Assembly (NCBI RefSeq): GCF_947488025.1
Contig: NZ_CANKYS010000012.1
Coordinates: 62,001-126,000, forward strand
Direction of reading: 5' to 3'
Length of the DNA stretch: 64,000 bases
DNA from: an uncultured Nocardioides sp.
GTDB lineage: Bacteria > Actinomycetota > Actinomycetes > Propionibacteriales > Nocardioidaceae
Part shown: positions 56,627 through 64,000 of the stretch, piece after piece
How positions within the stretch are numbered: the stretch's first letter is position 1
Layout: each line of letters starts with the position of its first letter
The notes under the pieces: generated by a model
Told to the model about the DNA's origin: nothing
Databases searched by the model: none
The model's input: the letters and a program-made list of their open reading frames with translations, nothing else
Program-made: the position numbers and the translations under genes

Positions 56627-56646
56627 AACCGACCTCAGGAGTCCCG

Positions 56647-57828
56647 ATGGTCACTCGCCCTGTGCGCCCCGCCACACAAATACAGACGATTGTCGGTCTA
56701 GACCCGAAAGTAGCGGCCGCGCTCCGGTCGCACCTCGCCGAGGTCGCCGACAGCGCCGTGCTCACGATCGTCGACGAGGTGCCCAGCTATGCCGGCGCGT
56801 GGAGCGGCCGGATGGGCGAGGTGATCCGCAACGCGGTGCAGCTCGCGCTCGGGGGCTTCCTGACCCTTGCCACCCGCCAGGACGCGGACGCACCCAAGGC
56901 GCCGGCCATCGAGGGTGCCTACCAGCTCGGTCGCGGCGAGGCGCGCAGCGGCCGGACGGTCGAGGCGCTGCTCGCGGCGTACCGGATCGGCGCCCGCGCC
57001 TCGTGGCGCGACATGTCGGGCGTGGCCGTGGAGGCGGGGGTCGACTCCGGGCAGCTCGCGAAGTTCGCCGAGCTGGTCTTCGCCTACATCGACGAGCTGT
57101 CGGCGGCCTCGGTCGCCGGGCACACCGACGAGCTGGAGAGCAGCGGCCGCGTGCGCCAGCGCAACCTCGAACGCCTGGCGCGGGCCCTGCTGACCGACGC
57201 GCCCGCCGACGCCGTCGCGGCTGCGGCCGAGCGCGCGGGCTGGGAGCCGCCCGGGTCGCTGACCGCTCTCGTGCTCCCGGAGTCGCAGGTCTCCCACGCC
57301 CTGACCACCCTCGACCCGGGCACCCTCCAGCCCAGCGACGACGTCCCGGGGCTGCCGGAGGGCCACGCCTCGTTGCTCGTGCCCGGCACCGGATCGACCG
57401 CGGCGCGACGTACGTTGCTCCGCGCGCTGCGAGGCACCGACGCGGTCGTCGGCCCGGGCGTGCCCTGGCTGGAGGCAGCGGCGTCGTACCGCCGGGCCCT
57501 GCGCTGCGCCGCACTCGACCTCGACGGGCTCGTCGACTCCGACGAGCACCTCGCCTCGCTGGTGCTCGCCGCCGACGCTTCCGCCCGGGAGGACCTGCGC
57601 GCGCGGGTGCTCGCCCCGCTCGCCGACCTGCGCCCCTCGACGGTCGAGAAGCTCACCGACACGCTCCGCAGCTGGCTGCTCCACCACGGCCGCCGCGACG
57701 CCGTCGCCGAGGAGCTCTTCGTCCACGCCCAGACGGTGCGCTACCGCGTCGGCCAGCTCCGGGAGATCTACGGCGACCGGCTCGAGGACCCGGCCTTCGT
57801 CCTCGACGCGACCCTCGCGCTCGCCTGA
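56647..57828 (+). CDS. PucR-family (CdaR-like) transcriptional regulator
   Basis: A 393-aa regulator. The N-terminal ~170 residues are an RsbRD-like helical domain (LRSHLAEVADSAVL, YQLGRGEARSGRTVEALLAA YRIG region), the middle is a degenerate GGDEF-like domain, and the C-terminus has the PucR HTH: TLRSWLLHHGRRDAVAEELF and HAQTVRYRVGQLREIYG (~355-380). Such regulators respond to fatty acids or purine-type metabolites. Divergent from the desaturase/reductase operon with a palindromic operator in the 103-bp gap, so it most likely controls membrane unsaturation. Confidence 0.88.
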   Translation: MVTRPVRPATQIQTIVGLDPKVAAALRSHLAEVADSAVLTIVDEVPSYAGAWSGRMGEVIRNAVQLALGGFLTLATRQDADAPKAPAIEGAYQLGRGEARSGRTVEALLAAYRIGARASWRDMSGVAVEAGVDSGQLAKFAELVFAYIDELSAASVAGHTDELESSGRVRQRNLERLARALLTDAPADAVAAAAERAGWEPPGSLTALVLPESQVSHALTTLDPGTLQPSDDVPGLPEGHASLLVPGTGSTAARRTLLRALRGTDAVVGPGVPWLEAAASYRRALRCAALDLDGLVDSDEHLASLVLAADASAREDLRARVLAPLADLRPSTVEKLTDTLRSWLLHHGRRDAVAEELFVHAQTVRYRVGQLREIYGDRLEDPAFVLDATLALA

Positions 57829-57842
57829 CCGCCGCCGACGAC

Positions 57843-57896
57843 GAGCGGTGCGTGGCGCAGGTTCTGGGCGCTGAGAACCTGCCTCACCCACCGCTC
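57843..57896 (+). repeat. 54-nt palindromic REP-like element, copy B
   Basis: GAGCGGTG / CACCGCTC outer arms and CAGGTT / AACCTG inner arms. Begins 15 bp after the regulator stop and is followed 17 bp later by copy C in the same orientation. Confidence 0.88.
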
Positions 57897-57913
57897 GTAC
57901 GACGCCCGCCGAG

Positions 57914-57967
57914 GAGCGGTGCGTGGCGCAGGTTCCGGCCGTGCAGAAGCTGTCTCACGCACCGCTC
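57914..57967 (+). repeat. 54-nt palindromic REP-like element, copy C
   Basis: Same outer arms as copies A and B and the same first 22 nt as copy B; the inner right arm is changed (AAGCTGT), so the hairpin is less perfect. Lies 33 bp from the stop of the convergent amidohydrolase gene. Confidence 0.85.
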
Positions 57968-57999
57968 ACGGTGTGGCGGACGCGGTCTGACCGCCGACC

Positions 58000-59487
58000 T
58001 CAGTCCCTGACGTACGCCGTCTCCCCGGCGACCCAGGTCACCGCGACGCGGTCGGCGAAGGACCGGAGGCGGGCGGCGTGCTCACGATCGGAGGGGCCGT
58101 CGAGGGGGTCGGCGTCGAGGAGGACCAGGTCGGCGGGGTGACCGGCGGCCACCGTTCCCCAGCCGTCGGTGGACGCGGCGAGCGCCTCGCGGGCGGTGAT
58201 CGACTGCTCGGGGTGCCACGGCTCGCGGTCGTCGCCGGAGCGGTGCACGGCCGACGCGATCGCCAGCCACGGGTCGAGCGGGGAGACCGGGGCGTCGGAG
58301 CCGAGCACGACGTCGACGCCGTCGTCGAGCATCCACCGCAGCGGGAAGCACCGCTCCGCGCGACCGGGCCAGAGCCGCTCGGTCACGTCGCGGTCGTCGA
58401 GGAGGTGGGCGGGCTGGACGCTGGCGCGCACGCCGAGCCGCGCCATGCGGCGTACGTCGTCGCGGGTGGTCAGCTGCACGTGCTCGATGCCGCCGCGGGC
58501 GCCGGTCTCCTCGAAGGCGTCGAGGGCCTCGGTGACCGCGCGGTCGCCGATGGCGTGGACCGCCACGTCGAGCCCACCGGCCGCCGCCCGGGCCAGCAGG
58601 GCGCGCAGCTCCTCGGGGGTCTGGTTGGGCTGTCCCTCCTCGAAGCCGGGGACCGCCTTGTCCGCGTAGGGCTCGCAGCACCAGGCGGTGCGGGTGTTGA
58701 GCGACCCGTCGCTGATGATCTTCAGCGGCCCCATCGTCAGGCGCGGGTCGTCGGCCAGCGGGTCACCCGAGCGCAGCCCGCGGGAGAGCACGTCGTCGAG
58801 GCCGTCGGCGTAGCAGGCGTGGCGGATCCGCAGGAGGTCCGCGCCGCCCGCCCAGCGAGCCGCCCAGTCCGCGACCCCGCCGCTGAACTCGAGGTCGACC
58901 AGCCCGACCACGCCCTGCGCGGCCGCCGCCTCCATCGACCGGCGGTAGGCGTCGGGGCCGGTGCCGTCCTGACCCAGCACCGATGCCAGCCGGCCGTAGG
59001 CCATGAACCACTCCGCCTCGCTGACGACGCTGTCGCGGATCGGCAGGGCGAGGGCGTAGAGCGCGACCGTGTTGAGCCAGCCGTGGTGGCCGTCGCCGGC
59101 GATCAGCACGATCGGCTGCTCGGTGTCGAGGGCGTCGAGGTCCGACACGGTCGGCATGTCGGGCCACGCGGTCGGCCGGTGCCCCCAGCCGATGACGGGC
59201 AGGTCGGGCCACTCCTCGAGCCGCTCCCGGACGAGAGCCACCGCCTCCGCGCTCGACCGTGCCCCGCCGAGGTCGAGGCGCGCGGAGGCCAGGGTCCACT
59301 GACCCAGGTGGACGTGCTGGTCCCACAGCCCCGGCATCAGCCAGCGACCGCCGGCGTCGTACGACGTCTCGTCCCCGCCGGCCAACGTCGGTCCGACCTC
59401 GACCACGCGGGCGCCGTCGAGGCGCATGTCGACAGGACCGGGGACGGCCTCGGTGACCGCGACGAGGCGGGCGTTGCGGATCAGCAT
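58000..59487 (-). CDS. YtcJ-like metal-dependent amidohydrolase
   Basis: A 495-aa amidohydrolase-superfamily enzyme. First metal motif MPGLWDQHVHL (H-x-H), then the YtcJ/NfdA pattern with IAGDGHHGWLN, MGPLKIISDGSLNTRTAW, VAVHAIGDRAV (metal His), GIEHVQL (metal His) and VVLGSDAPVSPLDP (catalytic Asp). The family hydrolyses N-formyl or amide bonds of varied compounds. Cytoplasmic. A second, different amidohydrolase is encoded 32 bp upstream on the same strand, so both may act on one pathway. Confidence 0.9.
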   Translation of the reverse strand: MLIRNARLVAVTEAVPGPVDMRLDGARVVEVGPTLAGGDETSYDAGGRWLMPGLWDQHVHLGQWTLASARLDLGGARSSAEAVALVRERLEEWPDLPVIGWGHRPTAWPDMPTVSDLDALDTEQPIVLIAGDGHHGWLNTVALYALALPIRDSVVSEAEWFMAYGRLASVLGQDGTGPDAYRRSMEAAAAQGVVGLVDLEFSGGVADWAARWAGGADLLRIRHACYADGLDDVLSRGLRSGDPLADDPRLTMGPLKIISDGSLNTRTAWCCEPYADKAVPGFEEGQPNQTPEELRALLARAAAGGLDVAVHAIGDRAVTEALDAFEETGARGGIEHVQLTTRDDVRRMARLGVRASVQPAHLLDDRDVTERLWPGRAERCFPLRWMLDDGVDVVLGSDAPVSPLDPWLAIASAVHRSGDDREPWHPEQSITAREALAASTDGWGTVAAGHPADLVLLDADPLDGPSDREHAARLRSFADRVAVTWVAGETAYVRD

Positions 59488-59519
59488 GGCGTCACGGTAG
59501 GACGTGGCGGCGGTCGCGG

Positions 59520-60758
59520 TCAGGACTGGGGCAGGTCGACCGCCACGCCACCCACCCAGACGGAGGTGGGCCGCCCCAGCGCCGTCACGTCTGCGGCCAC
59601 GTCGCCGTCGACCACCAGCAGGTCGGCGAGGCGCCCGGCGGCGAGCCGCCCGGCGTCGACACCGCAGTCCTCGGCGGCCACAGAGGTGGCGGTCGCGAGC
59701 GCCTCGTCCACCGGCCAGCCGCCGCGGACCAGCTCGGCGATCGAGCGCCACAGGTGACCGTGCGGCTTGGCGGGCATCGCCCCGGCGTCGAGCCCCGACA
59801 CCACCCGGATCCCGTGGTCGCGCAGCTTGACGGAGTTGGCCGCGGCGCGGGCGAGGTGCTCGTCGCGGTCGGTGATGCCGATGCGCTCGAGCATCTCGAG
59901 GACGTGCGGCGGCATCGCCGACACGGGCGGGAAGCGCGAGGCGTCGTTGCCGAGCGTGGGGCACACGGTCACCCCCGCGGCCGCGACCCGGTCGAGCAGG
60001 GCCACGGGCGGGTCCGTTGCGCCCTCGGCCATGCAGGTGAAGTGCTCCAGCCCGTCGACCCCCGCGTCCAGGGCGACCTCCGCGCCGATGACGGAGTGCG
60101 CGTGGGCGACGACCCGCAGCCCGGCCGCGTGGGCCGCCTCGGCCATGCGGCGCAGCGGGACCACGTCGAACTGGGCGCCGAGCTGGTCGCTGCCGGGCGT
60201 CAGGAAGCCGCCGCTCGCCATCACCTTCACCAGGTCGACGCCGCGGCCGGCCCGCTCGACCACCGCACGGTGCAGCGCGCCGGCCTCGTCCGGATCCACG
60301 TCGCCGCCGAGGAACCAGCAGTGCCCCAGGGGGATCGTGATCGGCGGCCCCGAGGCCACCACCCGGGGCAGCCCCTCGCCCTCCCGCCCGCGGTGGTCGA
60401 GCACGCGGTAGGCCACGTCGCCGAGGTCGCGGACGCTGGTCACGCCGGCCACGACCTGGGCCCGCAGGCTGCCGGTGATCACCTCGTCCACCGCGGCGGC
60501 GGCCGCCGTGCCGGCCCACTCGAGGCTCCCCGGCGTACCCGGGAAGGCGCCCGAGGAGACGAGGTGCACGTGGCAGTCGACCAGCCCCGGCAGCAGCGTG
60601 CCGGGGACCTCGGTGACGGGTACGTCGTCCGCTGGCCGGAAGGCGGCCGCTTCCACACCGACGACCCGGTCGCCCTCGACCAGCACCGTCGCACCGCCCG
60701 GCAGGAACCGCTCGCCGTCGAACGCCCGTGCTGCCCGGACGGCCCACCGCGTGACCAT
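59520..60758 (-). CDS. imidazolonepropionase/prolidase-like amidohydrolase
   Basis: A 412-aa amidohydrolase. LLPGLVDCHVHL holds the first His-x-His pair, the Lys of VDLVKVMASGG (~180) is the likely bridging carboxylated lysine, VVAHAHSVIGAE and GLEHFTCM give the further His ligands, and VVSGLDAG the catalytic Asp. This layout is typical of the Xaa-Pro dipeptidase/aryldialkylphosphatase-related group (hydrolysing peptide-like amides). No signal peptide. Operon partner of the YtcJ-like gene. Confidence 0.88.
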   Translation of the reverse strand: MVTRWAVRAARAFDGERFLPGGATVLVEGDRVVGVEAAAFRPADDVPVTEVPGTLLPGLVDCHVHLVSSGAFPGTPGSLEWAGTAAAAAVDEVITGSLRAQVVAGVTSVRDLGDVAYRVLDHRGREGEGLPRVVASGPPITIPLGHCWFLGGDVDPDEAGALHRAVVERAGRGVDLVKVMASGGFLTPGSDQLGAQFDVVPLRRMAEAAHAAGLRVVAHAHSVIGAEVALDAGVDGLEHFTCMAEGATDPPVALLDRVAAAGVTVCPTLGNDASRFPPVSAMPPHVLEMLERIGITDRDEHLARAAANSVKLRDHGIRVVSGLDAGAMPAKPHGHLWRSIAELVRGGWPVDEALATATSVAAEDCGVDAGRLAAGRLADLLVVDGDVAADVTALGRPTSVWVGGVAVDLPQS

Positions 60759-60843
60759 CCCCCGATGGTGCGCCCCGGGGTCGGCCGGCGCACCTCGCGC
60801 GGCTGGTGGACCAGACCACCCGGCCGGCTGACATGATGGAAGC

Positions 60844-61497
60844 GTGGAGTGGCGGGGGCCTGTAGCACTGGTCGCGCTCCTGGCGATCGGCGTCGGGGGC
60901 GGTTTCGCCGCGTCCGCACAGACCCGGGGCGGCTCGATCGGCGCCGGCGTCCCGTCCCCGGTGCCCGCGCAGGCACCGGAGATGCCGGTCGAGGCCCCGA
61001 AGCCCCCGACCCCCGACCCGGACGACCCGGCCCTCGAGCCCGACATCGCGATGAAGCCGGCCACGCTCGGCACCGGCAAGTTCGAGATCACCTTCCCCGC
61101 CCCCGTCGGCTGGACGACCAACGCCAGCGCCAGCAACGAGTGGAAGTGGAAGAAGCCGGGCACGTCCAACAACACGTACGTGATGCGGATCGAGCAGATC
61201 AACAGCCAGGACATCACGATCGAGGACGCCATCAACATCCGGATCGAGCGCCTCCGCGAGGAGCAGGACGACGTCTTCATCGTCGACCGCGGCGCCGAGA
61301 CGCTCGAGTACACCTACCGCAGCAACGAGGGCAACGCCCGGCACAGCTTCATGCGCTGGCTCGACCTCGACGCCAGCGGCCAGGCCGACGTCGAGATCGT
61401 CGTCCACGGCCGCGAGCGCGACGTGGCCGGCACGCAGGACCTCATCCGCCGGGTGGGCGACGGCATGCAGGGGGCGGGCGGCGGGCCTGTCGGCTGA
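60844..61497 (+). CDS. membrane-anchored protein, paralogue 1 of kinase-linked pair
   Basis: A 217-aa protein starting at GTG 60844 (WRGPVALVALLAIGVGGGFA) with one N-terminal membrane helix and a Pro-rich external linker (residues ~33-75). The folded part starts GTGKFEITFPAPVGWTTN and ends with GQADVEIVVHGRERDVAG. The following gene product shares the layout and motifs (NEWKWKKPG versus NEWQWRPPG). No known domain. The facing kinase has a similar-looking external domain (GTLFVTVPEAWTG), so a shared sensory or ligand role is possible. Confidence 0.75.
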   Translation: MEWRGPVALVALLAIGVGGGFAASAQTRGGSIGAGVPSPVPAQAPEMPVEAPKPPTPDPDDPALEPDIAMKPATLGTGKFEITFPAPVGWTTNASASNEWKWKKPGTSNNTYVMRIEQINSQDITIEDAINIRIERLREEQDDVFIVDRGAETLEYTYRSNEGNARHSFMRWLDLDASGQADVEIVVHGRERDVAGTQDLIRRVGDGMQGAGGGPVG

Positions 61498-61525
61498 GCC
61501 CACCCCCACGGGCTAGATTGCGCCC

Positions 61526-62155
61526 GTGAACTGGCGGGGGACGGCAGTGCTCGCGCTGCTGCTCGCCATCGGGGTCGCGGCGGGGTTCGGCGCGTCTCTG
61601 ACCCTGGGCGAGAACCCGTCGGGCGGCCTCCGGGCCTCGCCCGTGCAGGCGTCCCCGAGCCTCCCGGTCGACCCGGTCCCCGAGCTGCTCCCCGACCCGG
61701 ACATCCCGCCGCTCGCCACTGGGCTCCCGCTCGTGCGCCAGACGGTCGGTGCGGGCGACTTCCGGATGACCCTTCCGGTGCCGAAGGGATGGACCTTCTC
61801 CGAGAACTCGCTCAATGAGTGGCAGTGGCGACCACCGGGCCAGCCCGACTTCGGCTACGTCCTGCGCGTCGAGCAGGTGCTGAGCAACCGCCGCTCGATC
61901 GAGTGGACCCTCGACCGGCGCATCGGCGAGCTGCGCGAGGACGAGAGCAACGTCGAGGTGCTCGAGGAGACGAGGGACAGCCTGCACTTCTCCTTCGTCA
62001 CCGCCAACCACCTCCGGCACGGCCACCTGCGCTGGCTCGACCTCACCGGGTCCGACAACGCCCAGGTGGAGATCGCCGTGACCGGGCGCGAGGTGGACGA
62101 CCCGGGCATGGCCGAGCTCATCGCGCGCGTCGGGTCCGGCGTACGACTCGGCTGA
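61526..62155 (+). CDS. membrane-anchored protein, paralogue 2 of kinase-linked pair
   Basis: A 209-aa protein starting at GTG 61526 (NWRGTAVLALLLAIGVAAGF). One membrane helix, a Pro-rich linker and a domain with GDFRMTLPVPKGWTFS, LNEWQWRPPGQ, YVLRVEQVLSNRRSIEWTLD and VEIAVTGREVDDPGM. Tandem duplicate of the preceding gene (28-bp gap). Convergent with the Ser/Thr kinase gene, 13 bp from its stop. Confidence 0.75.
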   Translation: MNWRGTAVLALLLAIGVAAGFGASLTLGENPSGGLRASPVQASPSLPVDPVPELLPDPDIPPLATGLPLVRQTVGAGDFRMTLPVPKGWTFSENSLNEWQWRPPGQPDFGYVLRVEQVLSNRRSIEWTLDRRIGELREDESNVEVLEETRDSLHFSFVTANHLRHGHLRWLDLTGSDNAQVEIAVTGREVDDPGMAELIARVGSGVRLG

Positions 62156-62168
62156 CCGCGGGAGCGGT

Positions 62169-63620
<1,452 letters not shown>

Positions 63621-63640
63621 CCGGGCATTATCGTGCAGGG

Positions 63641-64000
63641 GTGAGCTATTCGGGGGACCCGGGCGACGCGTTGGCGCCGGACGACATCGACGACCTGGCG
63701 CGACGAGCACGTGACGGGGACCGTGACGCGCTCGAGCTGCTGCTCGCCGCGGTGCGTCCGCGCGTGCTCAACATCTGTCGAGGAGTGCTTCCCTACTCCG
63801 GCGACGCGGAGGACGCGTGCCAGGAGGCGATGCTCAACGCGGCCACCAAGATCGGCTCGTGGGGCGGCCGCGGCCGGTTCACCACGTGGCTGCACATCGT
63901 GTCGGTCAACAGCGCGCGCACGACGTACCGCCGGCTGAAGAACCTCGCCACGCCGACCGACTTCGAGGACGGCGCCCACGACCGTCCCGACCCGCGCACC
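63641..64000 (+). CDS. ECF-type sigma-70 factor, 5' part
   Basis: The first 120 codons; the gene runs off the right edge. The sigma-2 region is clear: RARDGDRDALELLLAAVRPR, NICRGVLPYSGDAEDACQEA and GRGRFTTWLHIVSVNSARTT, the last matching the -10-recognition helix of ECF factors. Starts at GTG 63641 behind GCAGGGG. Divergent from the receptor kinase with 20 bp between start codons, so the kinase may modulate this sigma factor (inference). Confidence 0.88.
   Translation, partial: MSYSGDPGDALAPDDIDDLARRARDGDRDALELLLAAVRPRVLNICRGVLPYSGDAEDACQEAMLNAATKIGSWGGRGRFTTWLHIVSVNSARTTYRRLKNLATPTDFEDGAHDRPDPRT

Overview
The window is 64 kb of very GC-rich, densely packed chromosome with short intergenic gaps, frequent ATGA/GTGA gene overlaps and many GTG starts. 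The gene families (an EtfD-type Fe-S reductase, a FadE5 orthologue, mycothiol-era DinB-fold proteins, a class F sortase, DUF6131/DUF6458 membrane peptides, an IdeR-like iron box) point to an actinobacterium. A Nocardioides-like member of the Nocardioidaceae is my best guess; this is inferred from gene content, with no marker gene compared.

Layout. 1-3.6 kb: start of an allantoate amidohydrolase, a nitroreductase, and a minus-strand operon of an Arg/Ser-rich 46-aa peptide, a hairpin, an ABC exporter and a small protein kinase. 3.7-9.6 kb: M20 peptidase plus MFS transporter, DUF427, a DinB-like protein, PspC and 4-alpha-glucanotransferase. 9.6-10.9 kb: an endonuclease-like gene bracketed by two pairs of identical palindromes. 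10.9-17.6 kb: DUF1992, two tandem CoA-ester lyases, an M48 protease, an APH-fold kinase and an M14 carboxypeptidase. 17.7-23.5 kb: hutU-hutH, two paralogous membrane/coiled-coil proteins, an IclR regulator and a sortase. 23.9-29 kb: etfD with a long SLFD-repeat tail, followed by an IS481-type element sitting in the downstream terminator hairpin. 29-30.7 kb: RHH regulator, DUF4097 protein and a 32-aa peptide. 30.7-35.8 kb: a five-gene iron-siderophore uptake operon behind an iron box. 35.8-43.5 kb: dcd, SGNH hydrolase, tRNA-Gly(CCC) with a partial 3' duplicate, C39-like protease, lipoprotein, DUF2461, HAD hydrolase, Rrf2 regulator and TauE/SafE. 43.7-49.2 kb: fadE5, then an ABC-2 exporter coupled to a DesKR-like two-component system. 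49.2-57.8 kb: DUF6458, DinB-like protein, SDR, beta-propeller protein, and a DesA3-like desaturase with its ferredoxin reductase opposite a PucR-type regulator. 58-64 kb: two amidohydrolases, two paralogous membrane-anchored proteins, a receptor Ser/Thr kinase and the start of an ECF-type sigma factor.

How the genes work together. Fatty-acid metabolism is represented by fadE5 (acyl-CoA oxidation), etfD (passing ETF electrons to the membrane) and the desaturase/reductase pair. Nitrogen salvage is represented by hutUH and allantoate amidohydrolase. Iron supply is a complete binding protein-permease-permease-ATPase-reductase set. Two loci look least explained by known systems: the Arg/Ser peptide with its exporter and kinase, and the endonuclease cassette flanked by 30-nt palindromes spaced exactly 64 bp apart.
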